From the NCBI GenBank assembly GCA_032173965.1, contig CM063290.1, forward strand, positions 12,797,501 through 12,861,500: DNA of 64,000 nucleotides, in the 5' to 3' direction. Origin of the DNA: Sitta carolinensis. Its lineage: Eukaryota > Chordata > Aves > Passeriformes > Sittidae. The notes under the pieces were generated by a model. That model ran no database searches. It was not told the origin of the DNA and saw nothing but the letters and a program-made list of their open reading frames with translations. This document shows, one piece after another, positions 39,300 to 49,449 of the stretch; positions within the stretch are counted from its first letter, which is position 1, and each line of letters starts with the position of its first letter. The translations under genes and the position numbers were made by a program.

Positions 39300-40418
39300 T
39301 AGTCACTACACCTTGTAACACCAGATGTGGCCGTTATCATGTACAGATGAAAAATAAATATGCACATTTTTACTCGTGTAGTGGTCTTGTGCTTGTGCTG
39401 TAGAAAAACAAGAAAGAAAACGTTGGAAGTGTGGTGATTAAGAGCTGGATATGTGGTGTGAGGGTCAGAGTGTACACTCAGCCCATGACAGGACTCTGGG
39501 CTTGTACTGAGAGGGCATTCTTATACAGAATTCAGACTTTTATATGGAATTTGCTTTTGTGGGATCTGAAGCTCCTCAGAAAAACTTTTTCATTGAATAA
39601 AATTAGAGTGTATGCATTACCTGGTTTTGAGAGTTAACAAACTGAGTGTACATGTCTCATAAGCACTAATGACCAGGACTGTGTTATGAGACTCTACCCA
39701 GACAGAATACTATCTCCTAGGGTTTAAGTGCTTTACCATGTCTGAACCGACTCAGGCATATGAATTTATATCAAATCCATTCATAGTAATTAGGATGTTC
39801 CTCTCTTCAGAAATGCAAATATTTATTTGAGATTATTTTACCATAAATGTCTACTGAAGCTTTATTTTTTTTCCCTTTGATTTCTCTTTCAGGTAGTATA
39901 TGCTGGGAGAATCTCTTTCATAGATTGGCTTTTTGCAGTTAATATATATTATGATGTGAGGCTATGACAAGAAAAACTTCAAGATATTGGATTATATGTA
40001 TTCTCATAAGGGCGAGATAAATTTGAGGTGTTCCTTAATGTATAAATAACTTTCAGGTTGTGTAACTTACAATTATAATATAGTATAGAAACTTGTTTTG
40101 TACCAAAGAAAAGTTCAAATGTATCAGTAAAAATGGGTTCTATACTGAGTTCTGTATTAAGAAGAATAAGTAAAAGGAAATTTTGTGTCAAAAGCTCAGC
40201 AGTTGGGAGACACATTTCAGTTTCTTTAAATAGTCTTTAAAAATGGAGGAGTTGGATGTATTAACTTGATTGATGGCATAATAAACTCTGTAAGCATTCA
40301 ACCTGGCATTAATAATTCTAATTTATTCTTTCTTACCAAAAAATAGACAACAAACCCAAAATGAATCTCTGCTGACACAGGAATAATACAGATATATCGC
40401 ATATTATCTCAACCTTAG

Positions 40419-40571
40419 TGAGCAGACTAGGGAAGTGTTCTCAGAAATATTTTGTTAAGGCACTGAAAAAAGGTGACATACGTGAGAACGTAAACTTAGA
40501 AGAACATTCTGTTTGCTTGACTGTGGATGCATTTCATCTTATCAATCTTCAGTTAGTCAGTTTGAATAAAG
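40419..40571 (+). other. Weak candidate internal exon
   Basis: An open segment of 153 bases lies between an acceptor-like TTATCTCAACCTTAG and a donor-like AAAG|GTGAGG. The reading runs SRLGKCSQKYFVKALK and later VDAFHLINLQLVSLNK and continues open past the donor, so the frame is about 89 codons in all. The mix of charged and hydrophobic residues is protein-like, but no family is recognised, the donor is followed by a non-ideal base, and there is no neighbouring exon. A chance frame is the more likely explanation. Confidence 0.12.
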
Positions 40572-41285
40572 GTGAGGGGTTTGCATTGTTATTTAGACTT
40601 CACTTCCTTTATATTTGTGAAGAAGACAACAAAGGCTTCAAGATCTCATTTACTTTCTTCTATACAAAGATAAATTGTGTTTAATTTTTCTTTGTGAAGC
40701 AGATTATTCTCACAGCCATACTGTCAAGGCCAGTTGGTTTTTGGGGTTTTTTTGGCGTGTCTGTGTGATGATGAATATTTCAGCAACTTCATTCACAATT
40801 TACTATATGGCCTTAATCCATAACATTCTCATTTTGTACAATAATCTTCACTATTTTGAAGCCCTTTTACAGATGGACCTGTGTTTTGATTAAGAGCTCT
40901 TTTCAAAGGAATTTAGCTCTTCCATTAGGGAACTGAGCCTGAAGAAAAAGATCACCATATGATGGAGTCAGTGGAAAACAGAAAAAGTAATTAAAAAATC
41001 TCTCTACATTTCTAAGTTTGAATGCAAATGCTTGACACTAAACTGAAATTGGCTTTTAAGCAGAAAACCAGAAAAACACAGAAAAATAGGACTTTGAAGA
41101 ACTGAAAAAAACAAGGAAGATTTTAATCTATTTGTATTTAAAATATCCCATTATCAACAAAACAAATATATGTAGCGCAAATGAAAAACACAAATCTACT
41201 TCCAAGAACTATGCTAGAGCTATAGATATTTAAGCTCTAACATATTTTTCGAATACTTTAAAAGAGCAGCTAAGCCTAAGGATCA
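40572..41285. other. AT-rich non-coding stretch
   Basis: No gene or repeat recognised. G/T tract TTTTTGGGGTTTTTTTGG lies at about 40736-40755. Confidence 0.5.
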
Positions 41286-41309
41286 GTTGTGTGCAGTGAG
41301 AAGCAGAGG

Positions 41310-41530
41310 CTTGGTCTCTGCCGCGGTGCCCAGCAGTGGGTGCCGCCCGCACGGGCAGTCCGGAGCCGTGCGTGGTCACCCAGCTCTCGCTTGGAGGGTT
41401 TGCCCTGAACCACACAAACTAACCGCAGTGGTAGCCAGTCTACATGTGTGTTCCCTGCTGCTCCCAGAATCCCAGCATGTGTTCCCAACATGTGTTCCCA
41501 GAACATCCCAGCTGTATTCTATCAGTTCTG
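41310..41530. other. Small CpG-bearing GC patch with short repeats
   Basis: About 90 bases (41315-41405) are GC-rich and unusually rich in CpG for this region. Just downstream the motif ACATGTGTTCCC recurs in varied form near 41442, 41475 and 41488, the last two being about 15 bases apart. Frames on both strands overlap here (up to about 98 codons) and show no domain. It could be the remnant of a GC-rich repeat or a small regulatory island. Confidence 0.4.
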
Positions 41531-42785
41531 CTCTGAATCCTTTGTAATGCATCAGATAAAGCCTGTTTTCCCACCGTGGAGGCAATGGTAGATTGATGCT
41601 TTTCATGAAAAAAGATGGAGATTGCTGCAGGTTTGAATGACAATTCTTAGTTCTGATGCTACCAGAACTCAAATCTACGGTGGCTGCATCTTTAAAAGTG
41701 CAGGAACTTTAAGTGCCTTTTACTAAACATCATCTCAGTCAAGTGCATTTCAATTTCCTATGCAAAGGTGTTATGGATGCCTATTTTCAGAGAAGCAATT
41801 GAAGCAGGTAGAATTGAATTAGTAACACTGGTCAAGGTCAAAAACTTTTGAAGAGCCAAGGTGTAAGAAAACATTTCAATTCTATTATTTTAGAATAATT
41901 TTAGATCAAAATTAGTTGATTTCCATAAAAAGAGATCTAATTTTTGCTTGTTTGCTTTAATACTAGTGTACCTTTAGTGCCATAGAGTTTGATATTGCTT
42001 ATGAAGAAAGATGAGAAAATGGATTTCGTAATCAGCTGTTCTTTCCAGTATGAGAAATGTAAATAACGTATAGGGAAAATAAACTCTTCCAATTAGAGCA
42101 TTTGGATATTTGTTGAAGGGCAAAAAAATGTGTTTCATTAGATAAACCTGTCTCAAACTTCCTTTGTAAAAGGCTTCTCAGGTCTAGGATGATCAGGGTC
42201 TGAATGAGCAGGTAGCAAAGGTGGCTATGGTATTTCTGTGTCATGGAGGATACAGAGGGTCATTCTCTGTTCTCAGGAGGAAGGAACATTGAGTGTGCTG
42301 CCCTGCAGCCTCCCTGGGGATTACCTCCTCTGTCTTTACATCTTCTTGCCTCCCACCCTGCTTTGCTGTGGTGGAACATCTGTTTCTTCAGCAAAAAGCA
42401 CTGTGAAGACCCAGAACAGAGACAAAAAATGTGTTGAGAAAAAAAAGTGAAATTTAAGGGGAGAAAATTCTTCTAACACACCTCTGCATAGAATGTCTTC
42501 CAGTACTCCGTTTTGTCATAAGTAAATCAGGGTAAGAAAGTAAATGATGGGTAAGGCCTTCCTTGTGTAGAATTGTGTATCTGCTCTTCCTTGTAGAGAC
42601 ATGCAAAACAAAACAGGAAACAGGGAGCTGCTTCCCAGTGGTAGCTGCTGCCTTTTTACAGTTGTCCCAGCATGTGTTCATGATATAGCACAGTTAGGAT
42701 GATATCTGGAATTTCTGGGATTTATTTCTAATCAAAGCTGTGCACAGAGCTTAGTGAGCAAAGATGAGAAAAATTCCGTTGTCTG

Positions 42786-43165
42786 GTGAAAAATAGACCG
42801 CTTGGAAGAGTATCCCCCAGGAAAGCTCGTGCTGACAGGGCTCCTCGCCTGGGCTGCTCCCCCAGCTTGTCACATGGAGTCGTGAGGCTGGATCCCCCCA
42901 CTACCCTGCTCCATGCAAGAAAGAGCTGCTCCTGGTGTCCCCAGGCTGCATTTGCCCTGCAGAGCACGGGAGAACTCCTCCGTGCTCTCCCCAGGTCCTT
43001 TTGCCCACACACACCAGCAGGGAGGGAGTTGCTGTGCCCCTCGGTGGCTCCTTCAAGGCTGCTCAGGTTGGCTGTGACAACAACATGTTTGCATCCATGC
43101 ATGCATCCTTTATCCCATGCCCATGCTTACATTTTTGAATAAAGCAGTTTAATTTTGTGCTCCTT
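42786..43165 (+). other. GC-rich patch ending at a poly(A) signal
   Basis: A 300-base GC-rich, CpG-containing block carries overlapping frames on both strands (about 118 codons plus, 124 codons minus). On the plus strand the frame runs into AATAAA at 43138-43143, followed after about 10-20 bases by a TTTTGTGCTCC stretch, the arrangement of a vertebrate cleavage and polyadenylation site. This would fit a terminal exon of a non-coding transcript or a decayed LTR or retrocopy. No protein family is recognised and no clear upstream acceptor was found. Confidence 0.25.
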
Positions 43166-43169
43166 CTGC

Positions 43170-44130
43170 CTTTACTGCAGCCACTGCTCTGGCACTCAAC
43201 TCTCAAAGTTACATTAAGGGTGATCCCTCATGACAGGGTTCAGTTCCAAGGGTCAGTCATTCCACAGGTTTTATCCAACAGACTCCTTCCCAGAAAGATG
43301 ACCTTTCCCATTTTAGCAGTTTTTGTTTCCTTACCTGTTGTTGCCTCACAATGTAGATGCTTCATTTTAACTGCAGTTGGTGTGCCAGGGCTCACAGTGA
43401 GTGTCCACCTGTTAGGGAATAGCAGTAAATCCACAATTTTGAGGTTATGTCAAACAAACACTGCATAGATATTTCAGTGCTATCTAGTTTAGTTTGTCCT
43501 GCTAAACAAGGATCTCTTTTGAATATCCCAGCTAATCAGAATTTCCTACTTGCTTTCAGTATTCTTTTTTCTTGTTCCTGTTATTTTTCTTGGTGTTCTC
43601 TGCCTTTAACTTCCAGCCCTGGATCTATCCTGGCCTCATACTGTGCCCCAGAGATCAGACCTGTAGTAGATCTTTATTTTTTTCCACCAAGGCACAACAG
43701 ATCCAAGTTTTATGACTTAAAGTGTATTCTAACTTCTGAAAGTTGCCGGAGTAAACAAAACTGCTGTATTTTATGATGCAGGTGATGGGGATTTTTTTCT
43801 GTCTTGCCTACCATAGTATTTCAAAGAACAAAACCTGATTGGTGTGGAAAAAGTGAGTGTTACTCTGTACTCCAAAAGTTCAACACAAAAGCAGTTTATT
43901 AATGCTAGTTATGGTCTTCACAGCCTTCCTGTGTTTTAGGCTCTTGCCCTGTTCTGCTTAAGGCTGCAAACAGTAAAACTCAATGACCACTGTATTTTTT
44001 ACCTTTGTAAAAATTTGAGTGTTTACCTGTAAAAGTGTATCTCTATTTGGCTGTTTACTTGCTTGAAAGGTGTAGATTAATCCTTAAATATTTTCCTATT
44101 GTTCATGTCCAAAATTTTGTGATAAATATG
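43170..44130. other. Non-coding stretch
   Basis: Frames at 43157-43468 and 43447-43776 (about 103 and 109 codons) lack domains and convincing splice boundaries. No repeat recognised. Confidence 0.45.
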
Positions 44131-44139
44131 TTTTTATTC

Positions 44140-44460
44140 ACTGCTTGCCTTCATAGTTACACACATTTTTGTATGATTTCAAGAGACACATGAGAAACAA
44201 TAATTTGGAAATTCATTACAATGCCAGGGTTTATACGCTCTCATTAAGCATTAATTGGTAGTTGATGGCTATTGCTATTTTTAACACCATTAGTTCATAG
44301 CAATGTAATTAGTGATGCTAAGTACAGGATCCACATTAATAGCATTACTAATTGTAAATCTGGAGATAGAAACACAAGATGACTGGTTAATTTCTAGGCA
44401 ATATCTCATGATAATTGGTTATAGGACATTTGTGCTGAAGTAGAAAGGTAAATAATTTAA
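44140..44460. promoter_or_regulatory. TAAT-rich block, possible conserved non-coding element
   Basis: About 320 bases of unique sequence with many TAAT/ATTA homeodomain-type cores (for example AACAATAATTTGG, CATTAAGCATTAATTGG, GTAATTAGTGATGC, CATTACTAATTG, ATGATAATTGG), no homopolymers and no open frame. This texture resembles vertebrate enhancer-type conserved elements. The motif density is seen directly. Conservation and function are inference and need an alignment. Confidence 0.25.
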
Positions 44461-45187
44461 AATCTTTTCTTATAGTTTGCGCTGTACTTTGCAATACTAA
44501 TACAGTCTATGCTGCCCACATTTTGGTCTTGTGAAATACAATGCCATTAGCATCTCACAGCTTCTGCAGTTATTAATTTCTATGCTTCTCAAATCTTTTA
44601 TATATACTAGCAACTGTGAATTTAAAAAGGAGCAGAAGCAATAAACCAACAACTTTATGGACATTTTCCTGAAGAAGCTTTGTTTTAGCAAAGCATTGTT
44701 GTATATGCAGAAAAGAGAGGATATTTTAAATAGTTTTTTAACTATATAATGCTTAGAGGGAAGATGCTGTCTTTTTGGTTTCGTACATGAGATTCATATT
44801 AGCCAACCAAAAATTAGGCCTTTTTCTGGGTATTAATAATACAGTGATTGCAATATTTAAATTCTACTCATCTAGGGTTTAAGCAGTTTTGCTCTGGCAA
44901 GTATGTGATAGGTCTTTAGATGTAAAAGTTCTTGTGTGCAGATATCCAAGCTGCTTCTCAGTACAGGCTCTCATGGAGCCCATATCTACAGTGTAACTGG
45001 GTACCTCCTAAATATTAAAAAATAAGTAACAAATCAGCATGATCTTTTCAGCTCCCAGCAAGTAGGAGTACACGTCTTGATTAGATCCTGAGTTATATAA
45101 ATAGTATAAGAACTGATATTAGAGAGGGAATGGATGTGTCTGAAAGCGAGGCTGAAAAAATTAATGATGCATCTTTACAGCCTTACT
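44461..45187. other. AT-rich non-coding stretch
   Basis: No gene or repeat recognised; short open frames only. Confidence 0.5.
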
Positions 45188-45238
45188 GAGACCTCATTGA
45201 TTTCCATGGAAACCTTTTCATTGACTTCAGTGGGTCTC
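45188..45238. mobile_element. Old sauropsid repeat relic (CATTGACTTCAATGGG type)
   Basis: Two related motifs lie about 30 bases apart: CATTGATTTCCATGG and CATTGACTTCAGTGGG, bounded by the inverted ends GAGACC and GGTCTC. Reptile and bird genomes carry an abundant old repeat with two copies of CATTGACTTCAATGGG joined by a GAGTTTTGC-like spacer, and this stretch follows it closely. I do not recall its formal family name. It is a short, inactive remnant. Confidence 0.45.
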
Positions 45239-45441
45239 TTTAGTCTGATGCTGGAAAGGGTGGCTGACAGATAGTGAGGTGCATGCTCTGGTCTCAGTTC
45301 CATTGTGCTCCCAGCACTGCCTGCTGCTCAGCGAGGCTTTGCTTTCAGCGGGCTTTAACTGCTTCCTGATTGAGGGAGCCTTTAATTTGGAGCCATTTTC
45401 TGTGGTGAGGAAATGCTGATAGATGCTTTCTAAACCAGTGC

Positions 45442-45456
45442 CTCGAAGGTGGTGCT
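45442..45456 (+). promoter_or_regulatory. CTCF-like core motif (weak)
   Basis: CTCGAAGGTGGTGCT keeps the AGGTGG.GCT heart of the CTCF core but departs from it upstream. Weakest of the set; listed because it lies 2.4 kb from the better site at 47830 in the same orientation. Confidence 0.18.
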
Positions 45457-45730
45457 ACTACTGTAAGTACAGACATGCTATAGGTAAACCAGGAAATTGA
45501 AAATACAGGGAAAAGATTAAGTTGTCAAGATCTATCCAAGCAGTTTTTCCCAGAGGGATCTTTGCAGCATAGTGAAAATCAATGAGAAAGATATAAAACC
45601 AACCTCTGGAGTCTATTTTTTTTCTAAGATTTTTTCTCCCACCTAAAAATAATTTGGTTTTCTGTGAATGGCAGAAATATTCTGCATTTCTGGATTTCTT
45701 TCATACCTTTCCCCCACCATCTTGTCTCAC

Positions 45731-45758
45731 CTGATTTGGCAACTTACAAAACAATGTT
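45731..45758 (-). other. Candidate microexon (28 bases)
   Basis: On the minus strand an excellent acceptor (TCTTCTCTCCTTTTCTCAG) and a consensus donor (CAG|GTGAGA) bracket only 28 bases, open in two of three frames. Both splice signals are close to ideal, but no flanking exon is known and the length is not a multiple of three. It could be a pseudo-exon. Confidence 0.15.
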
Positions 45759-45759
45759 C

Positions 45760-47785
45760 TGAGAAAAGGAGAGAAGACATTTCATGCTGATTTAGCAGCA
45801 AAATTTCTGTCTCTGGACATAAGAAAAATTGTTTGCTTTCTCTGAGCAGCATCATCTTTGGAGAGAAAATTTTGGAAATTAGAATTGTAAAGTTCTTTTG
45901 TAAGCAGAGATGATAGAAAATGCTGCATTAGAATTCCTGCTGCAGATGTGAACAGTAAGGGAACTCTGGAAATCACAGTTGTTCATGCTGTCACTTTTCT
46001 GATTTTATCTGTTTGGTACAATCTGTTTAACAGGTGACTTACTGATGTCACATGTCAGGAACGATGGAAACAAAAAACACTTCCCCTGTTGTTTGTTTAT
46101 GAAATCCTTGTGTGATAGTTAGCTTAGGGCAAGAAAGTTCTTTTTTCTTCATTGAAACTGTTCCACACTTGTGTTCTGAGAACCACCTATTTTCTTCTAT
46201 CCATGTATTGCTTTATAATTCCTTTCAGACTGCAAAGCCTACAGGCACTGGAAGGAGAGTTTGTTTCCCTTACTGAAAATATAAGGATTGTTAACTTTGC
46301 TTTCACTATGGTGATGGAAATCCCTGATGACTTTCAAACCTAGAGAGAATTAGCAGAAAATATTCTTTTCTTTGTAAAATGAAGGTTTGGATCTGGATAA
46401 TACACAGACATGGAAAGGATGTGCCATTGCCAGTATCCTGGATTGGCCTGAGCTGTTTTTCTCTGGCAGCCAGGCACGGAGGCACCTGGGAGCTGGGAAA
46501 GCCCCACAGTCTCATCCCATCATGGATGGTGAGGAGTTTTATGTCCTGAGTGCGAGTTTAATTCAGCTGTGTGGGACTGCAGCAGACTTCTCCCAGACTT
46601 ATTTGGGTTTAACGTCTCCAGACAACAACGTATGTAACTGATACACATAGAAAATTGTGTAATACATTTTTGCCTGTGTTTAGGATATCTATTTCTGTAG
46701 TGCTTATTTATTCTTTTGTAATCTTTTTTTCAGAACTGTATTACAGACAATGAGACAAAAATTAAAAACAGTCATCTAAATGTTTCTTTGCTGATCTCAC
46801 TTTCAGTTATTGACTGATTGTGAAACTTTGCTTTACATACTACAACATAAATGTCGATTCTTTGTCTAATATAGACCTGTTTGGGTTTTTTGGTGTGAAG
46901 GAAGGACCAGAATAGAAAGTAATCTTTTTTCCATTATTTAAAGAAAAATGTTTGACAAATATACTGGTGAAGTTTCTTTTTCTTCTTCGTTTTGCTTTTC
47001 TGTTTTCTTCCATGTTTGTTTTTTTCTGGTTTTCTTAGAAGAGCAGTCAACTGAAAGGGATGAGTTTTATTGGGTTCTCATAAACAACGATTTAGAAAAG
47101 CAAAACCATACCTTATGAGTTTAATGTGTTTATTAAAGTTCAATCTAAACTCCTCCTCCTTCCCTGCCACATCCCACGGGAAGCTTTGTGCATGTGCTTG
47201 GGTTTGTACATGAGAGTTATGGTGCAGCGGGGAGGCAAGACAGTTTCTGCACAAACCAGGTGACAGTGGAGTTGTCTGCTCACAGGTGCTGAGCCAAGGA
47301 AATTCACCAGGCCTTACTGAGCCCCTGGATTTAGTAAATATTGATGTGGCTTGCTATAAACATTAATGCACACAGCTGTAGGTGGGTGGAAAACACATAG
47401 GTATATATTTAAACTGATCATTTTTTCAGTAGGTATGTTAGACACACATTTAATCACCGCGTCTGACTAACAGTATTCCTTAAGCTGAATCATAAGTTGA
47501 ATGATTATTCTAGCCTTTTCTTCATATAGAATGCCTGCAATCTGCAAAGATTAATTGGTTTATGAGACCTTTTTTTTTTTTTTAGGAAAATAAAAGTTGA
47601 TGCAGATCCATTTTATTTTTAGTTATCATCTTCCAATTAAACAGGCACATTCAAACACTTTCCACATTTCTGAGGCAGGCAAGAAAACCACCTGATTCGA
47701 GGCAGATCAGTGTAGAAAGCAGAGTAATTGTATTTTCTCAGGAAATTCTGCATGTTTCAAACGAATCCAGTTTCTTTCAAAACCC
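45760..47785. other. AT-rich non-coding stretch
   Basis: No gene recognised. A T-run of about 14 lies at 47570-47583. The sequence changes abruptly from AT-rich to CpG-rich near 47790. Confidence 0.5.
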
Positions 47786-47829
47786 AAACGCTCTTGCCCA
47801 CGCCCCCGGCCCGTGTGCGCTGCCCGGCA

Positions 47830-47848
47830 GGGCCGGCAGGTGGCGCTG
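47830..47848 (+). promoter_or_regulatory. CTCF-like binding motif (best in window)
   Basis: GGGCCGGCAGGTGGCGCTG matches about 14 of 19 positions of the CTCF consensus TGGCCACCAGGGGGCGCTA, including the central CAGG.GGCGCT core; the T in the G-run is a commonly tolerated variant. It sits about 30 bases upstream of the minisatellite inside the CpG-rich island, where methylation could modulate binding. Comparison was by eye against a remembered consensus. Confidence 0.5.
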
Positions 47849-47875
47849 CAAGGCCGCAGTTGGGAGCGCAGCGCT

Positions 47876-48143
47876 CCCGATCCCGGTCCAGATCCGACCC
47901 AGGTACGGATCAGATCCAGTCCCGATCCCGGTCCAGATCCGACCCAGGTACGGATCAGATCCAGGTCCCGGTCCCGGTCCAGATCCGACCCAGGTACGGA
48001 TCAGATCCAGGTCCCGATCTCGGTCCAGATCCGACCCAGGTACGGATCAGATCCAGGTCCCGATCCCGGTGCGACCCAGGTACGGATCAGATCCAGGTCC
48101 CGGTCCCGGTCCCGGTCCGGTGCAGGTCCCGGTCGCGGTCCCT
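47876..48143 (+). repeat. GC-rich minisatellite, five 40-46-base units plus hexamer tail
   Basis: The core GACCCAGGTACGGATCAGAT starts at 47896, 47941, 47987, 48033 and 48073, giving spacings of 45, 46, 46 and 40 bases. Units are joined by variable runs of CCCGAT/CCCGGT, and the array ends in nearly pure GGTCCC hexamers (about 48096-48142). Every unit holds the dyad GGATC-A-GATCC and about four CpG. The core is practically identical in all five copies, so the array is young or homogenised; only the junctions vary. Neither strand has stops in the unit, so long open frames appear in several frames (Arg-Ser-Asp-Pro type peptides). A 46-base unit changes frame at each copy, so these are not genes. 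Confidence 0.93.
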
Positions 48144-48320
48144 CGTTCGAGGTGTCCCGGCTCAGCCCTGCCCTCCGCGGGCCCCGCTCCTCCCGGCCCC
48201 GGAGCGGCCGTGCCGAGGGTGGAGCGCCTGCGAGGGCTCTGCTGTGCATTGGCCGGGGCTGAGGAGAGCCAGGGCAGCGCCTTGCACTGGCCCTCCCAGC
48301 CCTGCTTCCCGATCAATTGG

Positions 48321-49449
48321 GTCCTCGAGGATATTCCAAGGAAAACTAGGGCGAGATGCATTCCTAGGTATGCAGTCTTTAAAGGCTTAACATAATACAC
48401 ATTTTCTCTGTGGGGAAGGTAGCTACCTCGAATCTGGCTCTTCAGGAAACCCAGGTATTGGGTTAAATCACTCTGGAAATGCCTTAGTCCTCTTCAGAAG
48501 GAGCTGGAACAACTTGGAGTGAACAATTGGACAGCTCTAATTGAGAACATCACACAGTTGAAGTCAAACTTGGGGACCAGGGTCTAAGGTCTGTGGGCAG
48601 GGGCTCCTGCATTGGGGGCTGCTCTGTTCACAGCCAGGCTTCCCAAATACTGGCAGGGTGCAAACAGCAGGTAACGGACCTGGGGATCTGTTTCTCACCA
48701 CACTGATGTGAGTTTCTGCATTTTAATGTTTCTGCATTACTAACCGTTTTCTACATTATAAACAAGCAGAGCTTCTGGTTTCTCATGACACTTGTAGTCT
48801 GATCTTAGTTCAATTAGTTTACCGTGGGATTTTGAGTTACTCAAACTTTTAGTACAGATTCCTAAATGAACTCCATTACCTTATACTTACGAAGTCTCTT
48901 GGATATCCTGATGATGAATAACAAACTTGTAAAGTGGGGGTTTTTAACTTATTATTGTTATTAATGTCCTTACAGAGTATTACCTTAATGAAAAATTATC
49001 ATTATTTTGTGATGCTTGTGTGTTCTATGCATTCACTTTATGTGCCAGAAGCTTAAATAAATATTCAATTAGGAATGACAACACTTCAGCAGTGTTTTCC
49101 ATTTCTGACCTTTATGCCTTTTCTGCAGCAGTAATTTTTGAATCTCATAACAAAGATACCAACTTGATTCATACTCAAGTAGAGGTTACTGTGAAATATT
49201 GTGGAAACCTGAACTGAAGGCTAATCCTTTGAAGAAATCTGGCTTGGTTTAAAAAAACTTAAAAGCTCCCCTAACCCATAGCTTGTAAATTTTTGGGGTA
49301 GGTTGTGATGGTGGGGTTTTTTCTCTGTTTGTTTTTTTTTGGGGGGATGCAACATGGTACCTTCTAAATAATATTAGAAGCTTCACTATAGGCAGTATTG
49401 TAGCAGGAGTAAAAGTAGATTTGTATTTAAAGATACATGTGCAGTAGTT
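48321..49449. other. Non-coding stretch
   Basis: Returns to AT-rich sequence. No gene recognised. A G/T tract with a G6 run lies at about 49310-49347. Confidence 0.5.

Larger units (their letters stand above)
32371..40417. other. AT-rich non-coding stretch
   Basis: No supported gene. Contains T-runs at about 34003-34018 and 34024-34036, an A-run at about 36310-36321, a trinucleotide ATT/ATC run at about 37590-37612, and a 250-base block at about 37690-37950 with unique, TAAT-rich composition that may be constrained. Overlapping frames at 34106-34600 fall in a mildly GC-richer patch and show no domain. Confidence 0.45.
47790..48320. other. Isolated CpG-rich island
   Basis: About 500 bases are very GC-rich and dense in CpG, in sharp contrast to AT-rich DNA on both sides. 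It begins around CCCACGCCCCCGGCCCGTG, contains the minisatellite and the CTCF-like motif listed separately, and ends after a unique GC-rich tail (about 48143-48300) with inverted CCAAT boxes (ATTGG at 48249 and 48316). It could be the CpG-island promoter of an unannotated transcript, an orphan CpG island, or simply a GC-rich minisatellite with its flanks. I found no first exon with a convincing donor (a weak TAG|GTATGC occurs at 48365-48372). Confidence 0.6.
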
